Below, piece after piece: positions 52,979-61,933 of a stretch of 64,000 bases of DNA. Both the position numbers and the translations under genes were made by a program. Origin of the DNA: Anoxynatronum sibiricum (GTDB lineage: Bacteria; Bacillota; Clostridia; Peptostreptococcales; Tindalliaceae); the NCBI RefSeq assembly GCF_039414295.1, contig NZ_JBCITM010000022.1:4414-68413 (forward strand), in the 5' to 3' direction. A model generated the notes under the pieces. That model searched no databases, was not told the origin of the DNA, and was given only the letters and a program-made list of their open reading frames with translations. The stretch's first letter is position 1. Every line of letters starts with the position of its first letter.

Positions 52979-54352
52979 CTACGTCAGCGGGGTTCGCTTA
53001 ACAAATTCGCCCCAGCCTTTTTCGCCCACGAAGTTTCCGTTGTCATAAACCAGCTTGCCCCGTGAGAAGGTCATGACGGGATAGCCCTTCAATTCCACGC
53101 CTTCCCAGATGGTGTAATCCACATCCGAGTGCATGTTGTCTTTGGAAATCACGTAGGTCTTCTCAGGATCATAGATGACCAGATCGGCGTCAGACCCGGG
53201 AGCGATGGTTCCCTTTTGAGGAGCGCAGCCAAAGAGCTGAGCCACGTTGGTGGAGCATACTTCGACAGCCTTGTTGAAGGAAATGCGGCCCCGGTTGGCT
53301 TCGCTGAGCATGTAAGGATACATGTTTTCAACACCCATGCAGCCATTGGGAATCTTGGTAAAGTCGTCCTTGCCCCAGTCCTTTTCATAAGACTGGAATG
53401 GGCAGTGGTCGGTGGCCACGATGGAAATGTCGCCCCGCTTAATGCCATCCCAGAGAGCGTTCTGTGATTCGGGGCCCTTGATGGGAGGGGAGCATACGAA
53501 ATTGCGGCCATCTTCCCGTTTGTACACTTCATTGGTGAAGTATAAGTACTGAGGGCAGGTTTCTGCAATCACATCATAGCCTTCCTGTCGGGCCCTGGTG
53601 ACCTCGTCCATACCTTCCTTGCAGGCCAGGTGAACAATATATAGGGGCACATTGAAAGACTTGGCCCAGTGGATGGCTCGTTTGTCGGCTTCGGCCTCTG
53701 CATATTCCGGCCGGCTCAGATAATGGTACCAGGCATGGGTTTTGCCTTCTTTCAGGAAGTTTTCAATATTCATGTCGATGACATCCGGGTTTTCTGCGTG
53801 AACAGATACCCGGGCACCCACTTCTTTGGCGCGGATCATCGCCCGCACCATCACGCCGTCGTCAACCATCAAGCCTTCTTTTTTATACACCATGAACACC
53901 TTGAAACTGTTAATGCCATAATCCACTGCCTGCTTAAACTCCTTTAAGACGGCAGGTGTCAGGTCGGTAATGGCGGTGTGGAAGGAGTAGTCCACGCAAG
54001 CCTGAGGTTCGCACAGGGCGCGGCGGCCTTCGACAGCTTCAACCAATCCCTGCCCCTTGCCCTGAATGACAAAGTCAAAAACGGTGGTGGTGCCGCCGCA
54101 GGCAGCAGCCCGGGTGCCGGCTTCATAGCTGTCGGAAGAAACGGTGCCCCCAAAGGGCATTTCAAGATGCGTGTGAGCATCCAGTGCGCCGGGCAAAACA
54201 TAGTTACCGGTGGCATCAATGATCTGTTTTGCTTCCATCTGATCCAGGGAACGGGTAATGACTTCAATCTTGCCGTCGCGGACGCCGATATCGGCCTTGA
54301 AAGTATCCTTGGCAGTAATGACAGTGCCATTTTTAATGATTAAATCCATCAT
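52979..54352 (-). CDS. hydA: Dihydropyrimidinase (D-hydantoinase)
   Basis: The 457-aa product opens the ring of dihydrouracil, dihydrothymine or 5-substituted hydantoins. It is a complete amidohydrolase: the first metal ligands are in DAHTHLEMPFGG, the carboxylated lysine lies in SFKVFMVYK, further ligands in SVHAENPDV and in YIVHLACK, and the catalytic Asp in ATDHCPF. Together with PreTA this gives the first two steps of reductive pyrimidine breakdown; a beta-ureidopropionase gene is not in the window. ATG 54352 or 54349 follows AAAGGAGGGACC. The NCS1 transporter gene precedes it, with stem-loops between. Confidence 0.95.
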   Translation of the reverse strand: MMDLIIKNGTVITAKDTFKADIGVRDGKIEVITRSLDQMEAKQIIDATGNYVLPGALDAHTHLEMPFGGTVSSDSYEAGTRAAACGGTTTVFDFVIQGKGQGLVEAVEGRRALCEPQACVDYSFHTAITDLTPAVLKEFKQAVDYGINSFKVFMVYKKEGLMVDDGVMVRAMIRAKEVGARVSVHAENPDVIDMNIENFLKEGKTHAWYHYLSRPEYAEAEADKRAIHWAKSFNVPLYIVHLACKEGMDEVTRARQEGYDVIAETCPQYLYFTNEVYKREDGRNFVCSPPIKGPESQNALWDGIKRGDISIVATDHCPFQSYEKDWGKDDFTKIPNGCMGVENMYPYMLSEANRGRISFNKAVEVCSTNVAQLFGCAPQKGTIAPGSDADLVIYDPEKTYVISKDNMHSDVDYTIWEGVELKGYPVMTFSRGKLVYDNGNFVGEKGWGEFVKRTPLT

Positions 54353-54378
54353 AACATGGTCCCTCCTTTAAAATTAAA

Positions 54379-54460
54379 CGCAAGCACCTCCGGCTGCATA
54401 CGCTGCTGAAAATGCTTGCGAATGAATCGACCCACGAAGGGCGGGGGTACCGCCCCTTCG
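54379..54460 (-). other. Two stem-loops between transporter and dihydropyrimidinase genes
   Basis: CGCAAGC (54379-54385) pairs with GCTTGCG (54414-54420). CGAAGGGCGG (54435-54444) pairs with CCGCCCCTTCG (54450-54460). A smaller AGAGAG/CTCTCT hairpin lies at about 54477-54492. None has a T-run. They may set the ratio of the two gene products by mRNA processing. Confidence 0.5.
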
Positions 54461-54514
54461 AGAGGAGATATAGCCAGAGAGAAAACTCTCTATGGATAGT
54501 ATACTATAATAGGC

Positions 54515-56044
54515 TTAACTTTTCACTCTTTCGGTGATTTGCTCCTCGACTTCTTCAGAGATCAGTGAGTCGGTTTCGTTTTTCATCAGCGCGGGATAAA
54601 TCAGCAGCGCCAGAACAAATCCAACCAGCCAGCCGTTCTCACCAAAGAAACGGAAGAAGTTGTTGGTGCCGCCAAGAATACGGGGCAGCCCCAGTACAGG
54701 AAGAGCCAACGAGATGAGCCAGGTATACACAGCTTTCATGTTGACGCCGTTGCCATACCAGTAGCGGCTCTGTTCACCTCTGAACAGGTCGTCAAGATCG
54801 AGCACTTTCTTGCGGTACAGATAATAGTCAGCCACATACATACCGGCCAAGGGGCCCAGGAAGTTTCCGTAAACGCCCAGCCAGTCAAAGAGGTACGCGC
54901 CGGCAGTAGCCAGCAAACGCCAGGGCATCATGGCAACGCCTGCGAAACCGGTGATGAGAGCGCCCATACCATAGGTGATTTTGCGGGGGTTCAGGTTGGA
55001 AATACCATTGGCGGGAGCCACCACGTTGGCGGCGATGTTGGTGGTCAGGGTTGCAATGGCAATACCGGCTGCTCCCAGAATGGTTGCCAGGGGGCTGTTA
55101 ATATTGGCCACAACGGCAACGGGATCCCATAAAGCTTCACCGTAAACGATAACGGTGGCACCGGTGACGAAGACGCCTACAAAGGCGAAGGCAGCCATGG
55201 TGGTGGGCAGTCCCAGCAATTGACCCATAAACTGGTCTCTTTGGGTTTTGGCATAGCGGGAGAAGTCAGGAATATTCAGGGCCAGTGTTGACCAGAAAGC
55301 AATGTTAGCGGTCAGGCCCGGCAGAAAGACTCGCCAGAAGGTTCCCGGCGCATAAGTGGCAGGCAGGTTCAGAATGGCACCCACGCTGCTGCCGGCGGCG
55401 TTAACGGCGGTAATCGCCCACACCATCAGGGCGACGGAGAGGACACCCAGAATGGGAGCGCCCCAGGATTGCATGAATTTAATGGCATCAGGTCCCAGAT
55501 AGGCAATCCACACGTTCAGTGCCCAGAAGATGAAGAAGGAAATCCAGATACTGCCGGCCCAGGCGGCCCAGGCAGGGCTGAGGGAAGCGATGACGGCATC
55601 AAGAGCACCGCCGCCGATCCAGGTTTGGATACCAAACCAGCCGGCTGCCACAATGGCACGGGCGATGGCGGCAATATGAGCGCCTTTAATTCCGAAGGCC
55701 AAACGGGCAAATACCGGGTAAGGAATGCCATACTTGGTTCCGGCATGGGAGTTCAGCTGCATGGGCACCAGTACAATCAGGTTGGCAAGGGCGATGTTGA
55801 GAATGGCCTGCCACCAGGAAAGACCGGCGGCCATGAGGCCGGAAGCCATCATGTAGGTGGGGATACAGACGGACATGCCCACCCAGAGAGAAGCGATGTT
55901 GTAAGTGGTCCAGGAGCGCTCCTCCAGTTTGGTGGGGGCCAGGTCATCATTGTAGTACAGGTTACCTTCAAGGTTGGTTCGTGCTGCATCGCTCAATTCA
56001 AAAAGTCCGTTAACCTCGCGTTGTGTTTTTAGCTTATCTGCCAT
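54515..56044 (-). CDS. NCS1 family transporter (pyrimidine / hydantoin type)
   Basis: The 509-aa product is a nucleobase:cation symporter-1 with twelve membrane helices, related to the uracil/allantoin/hydantoin carriers (PucI, Mhp1). The N-terminal approach is NDDLAPTKLEERSWTTYNIASLW and the substrate site region is GIQTWIGGGALDAVI. ATG 56044 follows GGAGGTGTTACATGC; the open frame up to 56230 would add unrelated Cys/Arg-rich residues. Genetic linkage with dihydropyrimidinase and PreTA indicates uracil/thymine or hydantoin uptake. Confidence 0.92.
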   Translation of the reverse strand: MADKLKTQREVNGLFELSDAARTNLEGNLYYNDDLAPTKLEERSWTTYNIASLWVGMSVCIPTYMMASGLMAAGLSWWQAILNIALANLIVLVPMQLNSHAGTKYGIPYPVFARLAFGIKGAHIAAIARAIVAAGWFGIQTWIGGGALDAVIASLSPAWAAWAGSIWISFFIFWALNVWIAYLGPDAIKFMQSWGAPILGVLSVALMVWAITAVNAAGSSVGAILNLPATYAPGTFWRVFLPGLTANIAFWSTLALNIPDFSRYAKTQRDQFMGQLLGLPTTMAAFAFVGVFVTGATVIVYGEALWDPVAVVANINSPLATILGAAGIAIATLTTNIAANVVAPANGISNLNPRKITYGMGALITGFAGVAMMPWRLLATAGAYLFDWLGVYGNFLGPLAGMYVADYYLYRKKVLDLDDLFRGEQSRYWYGNGVNMKAVYTWLISLALPVLGLPRILGGTNNFFRFFGENGWLVGFVLALLIYPALMKNETDSLISEEVEEQITERVKS

Positions 56045-56303
56045 GCATGTAACACCTCCATTGTCGTTTCTCTGACTGCCAGCAGTCAAAGACCAAAGAA
56101 AATAGACATAAGTTCCAATAGTGCGATAATAAGAACGGGACTGACAGGTGCCTCCTTTCCTGTGGGTTCCTGGCATACACGTGCCATGGGTGTTTCGGCG
56201 TGGTTGGCAGCAGCCGAAATCATGTCTCACTGTAAATAAGCAAGGATCATGCCATGATTACAGCACCCCTGAAACAAAGGTATACCAGTCTTGTTATCTG
56301 TTA

Positions 56304-56319
56304 CCGACAAAATTGTCGG
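56304..56319 (-). promoter_or_regulatory. Perfect palindrome just downstream of the transporter promoter
   Basis: CCGACAAAATTGTCGG has seven-base perfect arms around two bases. It lies at about +20 to +35 relative to the start expected from the promoter at 56346-56375, the position of a repressor operator; as RNA it also forms a hairpin. The repressor is unknown. Confidence 0.5.
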
Positions 56320-56345
56320 GAAAGAACCATGATGATCGCGATTCA

Positions 56346-56375
56346 ATTATAAATCAATAAATAGATGGATGTCAA
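56346..56375 (-). promoter_or_regulatory. Sigma-A promoter of the NCS1-dihydropyrimidinase operon
   Basis: On the minus strand TTGACA (56375-56370), 18 bases, TATAAT (56351-56346). The resulting leader of about 295 bases holds the palindrome at 56304-56319 and no other structure I recognise; the rest of the 56045-56720 region is gene-free. Confidence 0.7.
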
Positions 56376-56720
56376 CAAGGGACTCGTTTTGAAGTGATCA
56401 AAAAAAGAATCACCCGCGGAGGTTCGATGCTGGAATGAATCAAAAAACATGCTAAATCCATCCGCTTCACAATCTCGTCAGAATATTGACACATTTATGG
56501 TGATATTATACAGGAAGTTGGGTGATGCTGCAAGTCACCCTGGTCTTGCCCCCAAGTCGCTGCCGTCTTATGCTGGCTCACAATGATTTCCGCGGTTGTC
56601 AGAACGTTGGAATTAACATATAATGGAACGGAAAGCCTTCGGATTCACAAGGAGCTTCAGATGCAAGATCAACAGGTTGCAGGAATGACAAACGACAGCA
56701 ATACTGGGAGGGACATCATC

Positions 56721-58037
56721 GTGAATAAATGGTTTTCAAGAATACTGGCGGTGCTGCTCATTGCCAGCGTGACAGGAAATGTGTGGTTTTATATGGAATA
56801 CCGGCAAAACCGCCAACGGCTGAATGCCATGGAAACGTTGGTATCCCAAAGCATTGAGCGCAATATACGCCAGAGCATGCGTCAGATTGATTTTCTCATG
56901 GAAAACGAAACGCCGGAATCGCTGCAACGGCTTCAAAGTGCAGTGGAAGAACTGACAGCTTCCTTTATGCAGTGGGCTTTGATGAATCAGCGGGAAGAGG
57001 TGCCCCATGAACGATTGCAGGAAGGACTGGCTGCGATGGAAGCCCTTCGAAACATGCTGGTGGATCAACTGGAACGTCAATACCGGGCGCAGGAATCCCG
57101 GCTGGGCGACCCGGACAGAGACATGCTCACAAAAGTGCATGATCAGCTGGGCAGATTACTGCTGATTTACCATAATATTCAGGGGCGGTTGGATCAGCTG
57201 AGAAACCCGGATGCCAGCGACGGCGGTCTTCGACAGCTGGCGGAACAAATTCAGGAAACGGCAGTGCTTTATCGGCACAGCGCCCTGCCCAATCAGCACC
57301 CCGGTTATTTGGAACCTGAAGAAGCACTTTTGCGGGCTGAACAGTTCCTGCCTCTCTTTTCGGTGGAATCCATTGAACTGACTTCCTTGAAGGTTCGTAT
57401 TCGGGAGGGTGTTCACACCTACCAGGCAGATGCGGTGACGGTGGCAGAACCGGCAAAAATGCGAATTGATGCCCGTGATGGCAGAGTAAGAGAATTTCAG
57501 GCAGGAACAGTGCCTGAAGGCTTGGAGACTCTCACGATGGAACAGGCGCTGGAAGTTGCCCGAAGCCTGATGCCTTGCGTTGCAGCAGATGAAGTGCGTG
57601 AAGAATTCATATATAACCAAAACGGGCAGACACAACCTGTCTATCTGTTTCGCTTTACACCGGTAATTGAAGGAGAGATTATCATGACCAGCGATGCCTG
57701 CCAGATCACCATTTCGGCAGTGGACGGCACGGTGGTGCATTTTGGAAGTGATTTTTCTGAAACCATGGTTCCGGAAGTGATGCAGCAGATTACCATGGAA
57801 ACGGTACGCAGCGAAAACCAGCCTGAACTGGGACGTATGATTTATGAAGGAAAACGGGTTATCCGCACATTTGGTACCCGGTTTTTGCCTCGCCTGACCT
57901 ACAGCTATCGAGTGATGCAAAACGGGCAGTCTACGTTACTTTACTTCGATGTGGAAACCGGCCGGCAGGTTCATGAAGCCTTTGATCTCTTTCAGCCAGT
58001 GACCTTTAAGACAAAGATAACGGGAGTTAACCCATGA
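56721..58037 (+). CDS. YpeB-like membrane-anchored PepSY protein
   Basis: The 438-aa product has one N-terminal membrane helix (SRILAVLLIASVTGNVWFYM), a helical region (about 30-200) and PepSY-like repeats in the C-terminal half with QADAVTVAEPAKMRIDARDG and SDACQITISAVDGTVVHFGS. This is the layout of YpeB, which in Bacillus supports the spore cortex-lytic enzyme SleB, though sequence similarity is modest. GTG 56721 is preferred since GGAGGG lies eight bases before it; an ATG at 56583 opens the same frame without ribosome site. No sleB is adjacent. Confidence 0.65.
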   Translation: MNKWFSRILAVLLIASVTGNVWFYMEYRQNRQRLNAMETLVSQSIERNIRQSMRQIDFLMENETPESLQRLQSAVEELTASFMQWALMNQREEVPHERLQEGLAAMEALRNMLVDQLERQYRAQESRLGDPDRDMLTKVHDQLGRLLLIYHNIQGRLDQLRNPDASDGGLRQLAEQIQETAVLYRHSALPNQHPGYLEPEEALLRAEQFLPLFSVESIELTSLKVRIREGVHTYQADAVTVAEPAKMRIDARDGRVREFQAGTVPEGLETLTMEQALEVARSLMPCVAADEVREEFIYNQNGQTQPVYLFRFTPVIEGEIIMTSDACQITISAVDGTVVHFGSDFSETMVPEVMQQITMETVRSENQPELGRMIYEGKRVIRTFGTRFLPRLTYSYRVMQNGQSTLLYFDVETGRQVHEAFDLFQPVTFKTKITGVNP

Positions 58038-58906
58038 GGCTGGTGAGCATTGAAAACGGCGCAGCGGTATTGGCGGTCACCTGCTTTTCCCTGGAAAAAA
58101 CCCTGACCTGCGGACAGTGTTTTCGGTGGAGGCCGGAACCAGACGGCAGCTATACAGGCGTCGTGAAAGGGGAAGTACTCAATGCCCGGCAGGAAGCGGA
58201 CAATCTGATACTGAAGCCGGTTTCAGAAGCATCCCTGCAGAATTTATGGATCCCCTATTTTGATCTTCAACGTGACTACGAGGCCGTGAATCGTCAACTG
58301 CTACAAGAGGCACCATGGCTTGCGGCACCCATCGAAACCGGAACAGGGATTCGGTTGTTACAACAGGATCCCTGGGAAACCACCATCACCTTTCTCTTTT
58401 CAGCCAACAATCACATCCCCCGCATCACCAATAGCATTGAACAGCTGTCACGCCGCTATGGCACGCTGATTAACCGAATCAATGAGCGCGACCACCACGC
58501 TTTCCCAGAACCAGAACAGTTAACAGCACTGACACTGGATGACTGGAAGGCGGTGGGAGCTGGCTACCGTGCGGCCTACCTTTTCCAAACAGTACGGCAG
58601 TGGAAAGCCTGTTACCGGCTGATGTTGGATCAGCAGGAACGTGATCCCCGTGCAACCCGTGAACTGCTGCAAACACTTCCGGGTGTCGGGCCGAAGGTTT
58701 CTGCCTGCATCAACCTGTTCGGAATGGGAGCCCGGCACCAGTTTCCCGTAGACGTATGGGTGCGCCGTGTGGTGAAAAGCCTTTGGCCGGAAGCGCCGCA
58801 AACAGATGCAGCCATCGAGGCCGAAGCCTTAAATCTGTTCGGAGAGACAGCGGGGTATGTCCAACAGCTGCTCTTTTATCACGCCCGGTTGCAAAAAATC
58901 AAATAA
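58034..58906 (+). CDS. ogg: 8-oxoguanine DNA glycosylase / AP lyase (OGG1 type)
   Basis: The 290-aa product excises oxidised guanine. The N-terminal domain has TLTCGQCFRWRPEPDGSYTG, the OGG1 family's 'QCFRW'. FSANNHIPRI corresponds to its NNNI loop, and the helix-hairpin-helix reads LPGVGPKVSACINLF with the catalytic Lys (GPK), followed by FPVDVWVRRV with the catalytic Asp. It overlaps the YpeB-like gene by four bases (ATGA) and so is co-transcribed. Confidence 0.93.
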   Translation: MRLVSIENGAAVLAVTCFSLEKTLTCGQCFRWRPEPDGSYTGVVKGEVLNARQEADNLILKPVSEASLQNLWIPYFDLQRDYEAVNRQLLQEAPWLAAPIETGTGIRLLQQDPWETTITFLFSANNHIPRITNSIEQLSRRYGTLINRINERDHHAFPEPEQLTALTLDDWKAVGAGYRAAYLFQTVRQWKACYRLMLDQQERDPRATRELLQTLPGVGPKVSACINLFGMGARHQFPVDVWVRRVVKSLWPEAPQTDAAIEAEALNLFGETAGYVQQLLFYHARLQKIK

Positions 58907-58988
58907 TCCGGTGGAAGAACCTGAAATAAGGATCGTCGATGCAATCAACATTCCAATTGATTAGTTCAACAGTGAAGGAGAAGTGGAC

Positions 58989-59705
58989 ATGTTTGGAACC
59001 ATTGTCAATAGTCTGGCTATTTTGCTGGGAGGGTTTATAGGCCTGCTTTTTCAAAAAGGCATCGCTGATCGTTTTAAAAATACCGTGATGCAGGCGTTGG
59101 GGCTGTCGGTTTTAATGATTGGCATGTCGGGGGCGCTGAAAAGCGAAAACATACTGCTGCTGATTTTTTCACTGGTGGTGGGAAGTTTGGTGGGAGAAGC
59201 TTTGAAAGTGGAAGATAAACTGACGGCTTTTGGTAAGTGGATGGAGGCCCGATCCGGCAGAGGCGAAGGGCAAGTGGCCCGGGGTTTTGTGGCCACCAGC
59301 CTGATTTACTGTGTGGGCGCCATGGCCATCGTGGGCGCCCTTGAGAGCGGGTTAACAGGAAATCACGAAACGCTGTATGCCAAATCACTATTGGACGGTG
59401 TCTCTGCGGTTATTTTTGCTTCCACCCTGGGAGTGGGCGTGCTTCTGTCGGCCCTGAGTGTACTGGTATACCAGGGGGCCATCACCCTGGCTGCCGGTGC
59501 ACTGGCAGTGGTGCTGGTGGACGCTGTGATTCTGGAAATGTCAGCCATTGGGGGTCTTTTGATTGTGGGTATTGCCGTTAATATTCTTGAAATTAAACGA
59601 ATCCCTGTCGGAAATATGTTGCCGGCCGTTTTTGTCCCACTATTTTACCCTGTGGTTGAACCTTTTTTAACGAAGTTGGTCCAATTCTTGCAAACATTAT
59701 TCTAA
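58989..59705 (+). CDS. DUF554 membrane protein
   Basis: The 238-aa product has about seven hydrophobic segments and begins MFGTIVNSLAILLGGFIGLL, the opening of the DUF554 family, with GVLLSALSVLVYQGAITLAA later. The function is unknown. ATG 58989 is preferred to GTG 58983 by ribosome-site spacing after GAAGGAGAAG. It precedes the chemoreceptor by 31 bases. Confidence 0.82.
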   Translation: MFGTIVNSLAILLGGFIGLLFQKGIADRFKNTVMQALGLSVLMIGMSGALKSENILLLIFSLVVGSLVGEALKVEDKLTAFGKWMEARSGRGEGQVARGFVATSLIYCVGAMAIVGALESGLTGNHETLYAKSLLDGVSAVIFASTLGVGVLLSALSVLVYQGAITLAAGALAVVLVDAVILEMSAIGGLLIVGIAVNILEIKRIPVGNMLPAVFVPLFYPVVEPFLTKLVQFLQTLF

Positions 59706-59736
59706 TGTCTTTTAGTAAGAAAGGGAGGTTGATCGC

Positions 59737-61272
59737 ATGCAGATATTGATGGGAGTTGTCGCGGGAGTCGCAGTGGGGTTTGTGCTGTGCTATTTAACAG
59801 TTGCCGGAAAAGGGAGTAAGCTTCGCCAAAATGTGGGTAAGGTGCTGGAAGAGTACAGCCGGGGGAATGTGCTGAAAGAGATGGACACCACCGGATATGG
59901 TGCGGGAGACCAAATCATTCTCAAGCCACTGGGAGCATTGCACCAGATGCTGAAGAACTGGGTTTATCAGATTGTGCGATCCTCCAGTATCATCAGCCGG
60001 CTTACCCAGGAACTCAATGAGGATTCCCATGCCAGTTTAAAGGAAATTTCACAGCTGTCCCAGAAAATCAGTGACTTTTCGGCGGATGCCTATCAGGTGA
60101 GCAATGACATCATGGAAGCAGCTTCCATCTCTGAAGAGCTTTCCAGCGGCAGCGCGGAAATTGCCGCGGCTGGTCGACAGGTGCAGGAACGCACCGTTAA
60201 AACCAGGGAAGTGGTGGATGTCGGCGGGGAAGCCATTGAAAAAGCGATCCGAGTGATGGATGAAATTGGTCAAAAACTGGAAGGTACCGGCGATGAACTG
60301 AAAAAGCTTGATCAAATGATGAACAACATCACTGGGATGTCGGTAAAAATCAACAAGATTGCAGAGCAGATTAACTTACTCTCCCTGAATGCTTCCATCG
60401 AGGCGGCACGGGCCGGGGAAGCCGGCCGTGGCTTCACCATTGTCGCCCAGGAAATTGGAAAACTGGCAGACGAAAGTGCTGGCGCTTCCTCTGAGATCAG
60501 TCGTGTGGTCGAAGGGATCATGGGGCAGATGAATGCCACCCATGGTCTCATGGAGTCTGGTGTTTTGCAGGGACATGAAGGGCAGCAGGTGGGTCGTGAA
60601 GCCAGAGGAAAGCTGACGGAGATCATGAAAGCGATGGAGGAAATTCTTGAGGCCATTGGGCATATCAGCACAGTCACCGGTGAACAGTCGGAGGCCACCG
60701 AACAGTTGGCCACACACATTGAAAAAGTCGCGGCTTTCTCTCGTGATACCATGAGCACACTGGAACAGATCAACGGCATGATGGAACAACAGAATGCCTA
60801 CATTGAAAAAAGCACACGGAAGGCAGATGAACTGTATGACATCAGCCATGGACTGGGCGAGTTTGGCGGTCAGTTCGACGAAATGCTGGGTCGCTGTCTG
60901 GTGCGATACAGCCAGCGTCTGGCAGATGAGATCAAGATGAAGAGCTTGCAGCAGGTTGATCTCAATGCATTTGCCCGCAAAACTGGAGCTGCCGATTTCT
61001 ACGTCACTGATGAAACGGCTACCATTGTTGCCAGCTCTGACAAAGCGGCTATTGGGTTTCAGTTTCCCGATGATCCGGCTTCTCAGGCCTTCGATTTCCT
61101 TAAAATCCTGAAAGATCCCAAGCATCAAGTGATACAAAAAATGCAGCCACGAGACTTGGATAATGAATACTACAAGTTTGCTGGTGTGTCTCGCAGTGAT
61201 GCAAAAGGCATTGTGCAGGCCTCGCTTGCCATGAGGGATATTCCTAAATTCCATATTCAAATGGACCTTTAG
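59737..61272 (+). CDS. Methyl-accepting chemotaxis protein with C-terminal sensor-like domain
   Basis: The 511-aa receptor has a single N-terminal helix (MQILMGVVAGVAVGFVLCYL) and no periplasmic domain. A methylation/signalling coiled coil follows, with the conserved tip INLLSLNASIEAARAGEAGRG near residue 210. About residues 395-511 form a further domain (GAADFYVTDETATIVASS, then GIVQASLAMRDI) that looks like the end of a Cache/PAS-type sensor. It is placed on the cytoplasmic end instead of upstream. ATG 59737 follows GAAAGGGAGG. Ligand unknown. Confidence 0.88.
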   Translation: MQILMGVVAGVAVGFVLCYLTVAGKGSKLRQNVGKVLEEYSRGNVLKEMDTTGYGAGDQIILKPLGALHQMLKNWVYQIVRSSSIISRLTQELNEDSHASLKEISQLSQKISDFSADAYQVSNDIMEAASISEELSSGSAEIAAAGRQVQERTVKTREVVDVGGEAIEKAIRVMDEIGQKLEGTGDELKKLDQMMNNITGMSVKINKIAEQINLLSLNASIEAARAGEAGRGFTIVAQEIGKLADESAGASSEISRVVEGIMGQMNATHGLMESGVLQGHEGQQVGREARGKLTEIMKAMEEILEAIGHISTVTGEQSEATEQLATHIEKVAAFSRDTMSTLEQINGMMEQQNAYIEKSTRKADELYDISHGLGEFGGQFDEMLGRCLVRYSQRLADEIKMKSLQQVDLNAFARKTGAADFYVTDETATIVASSDKAAIGFQFPDDPASQAFDFLKILKDPKHQVIQKMQPRDLDNEYYKFAGVSRSDAKGIVQASLAMRDIPKFHIQMDL

Positions 61273-61479
61273 ATATTTACAAAATGAATTTGATGACATT
61301 CTTCAAATAAACAGAAGATCTGAGAGCTCGTTCAGCGGGCTCTTTTTCTTTGAAGTATTCCTGAAGCAATAGCGAAGTGCAAACGAGAGTAATAACGAAT
61401 AATAAGAAGAAATAGAGAGTAATAGGCATATAAATTGCTCAAATCGAATATAAAGGCTAATATCGTTTTCAAATAGGGT
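61273..61479. other. Intergenic region before the groESL promoter
   Basis: This AT-rich stretch holds a possible terminator for the chemoreceptor (AGAGC at 61321 pairing with GCTCT at 61338, then TTTTC) and no gene that I can support. Confidence 0.4.
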
Positions 61480-61508
61480 TTGCAAGCCATTTTTCTTTTC
61501 TATATGAT
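61480..61508 (+). promoter_or_regulatory. Sigma-A promoter of groESL
   Basis: TTGCAA (61480-61485), 17 bases, TATGAT (61503-61508), directly upstream of CIRCE. Confidence 0.75.
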
Positions 61509-61515
61509 AAGTGTG

Positions 61516-61542
61516 TTAGCACTCGATCAAGGTGAGTGCTAA
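61516..61542 (+). promoter_or_regulatory. CIRCE operator (HrcA binding site)
   Basis: TTAGCACTC, nine bases, GAGTGCTAA is a perfect CIRCE element. It is the operator of the HrcA heat-shock repressor, here at the transcription start of groESL. The hrcA gene is not in the window. Confidence 0.98.
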
Positions 61543-61598
61543 CAAATCGGTGAACAATGAAAAACCATAGAGAAATGAAAAAGGAGGCAAAAGAAGGT

Positions 61599-61883
61599 AT
61601 GAACATTAAACCATTGGGCGATCGAGTTGTGATCAAGAAGTTGGAGGCAGAGGAAAAAACAAAAAGCGGTATCGTTCTTCCTGGAACAGCCAAAGAACAA
61701 CCGCAAATGGCTGAAGTGCTGGCAGTAGGTCCTGGCGGCATGGTGGACGGTAAAGAAGTGAAAATGGAGCTGAAAGTCGGAGACAAAGTGATTTTCTCCA
61801 AATACTCCGGCACTGAAGTTAAACTGGATGGCGAAGAAGTAACTATTTTACGTCAAAATGACGTCTTGGCGATTGTAGAATAG
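61599..61883 (+). CDS. groES: Co-chaperonin GroES
   Basis: The 94-aa product is the lid of the GroEL cage. It begins MNIKPLGDRVVIKKLEAEEK and keeps the mobile-loop region TKSGIVLPGTAKEQPQ and the roof GGMVDGKEV. ATG 61599 follows AAAGAAGGT; the frame open to 61557 is an artefact. HrcA/CIRCE controlled. Confidence 0.98.
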   Translation: MNIKPLGDRVVIKKLEAEEKTKSGIVLPGTAKEQPQMAEVLAVGPGGMVDGKEVKMELKVGDKVIFSKYSGTEVKLDGEEVTILRQNDVLAIVE

Positions 61884-61933
61884 ATTTTCTGAATACCGGT
61901 AACTTGTAAATTACTAAGGAGGGAATTAGAATT

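Noticed and set aside
56172..56190. Sigma-54 promoter for the NCS1 operon (TGGCACGTGTATGCC on the minus strand)
   Set aside because: GG and GC doublets are nine rather than ten bases apart and the -12 part is poor; a clear sigma-A promoter lies upstream.
56045..56230. N-terminal extension of the NCS1 transporter
   Set aside because: The extra 62 residues are Cys/Arg-rich and unlike the family, and GGAGGTG lies in front of the internal ATG at 56044.
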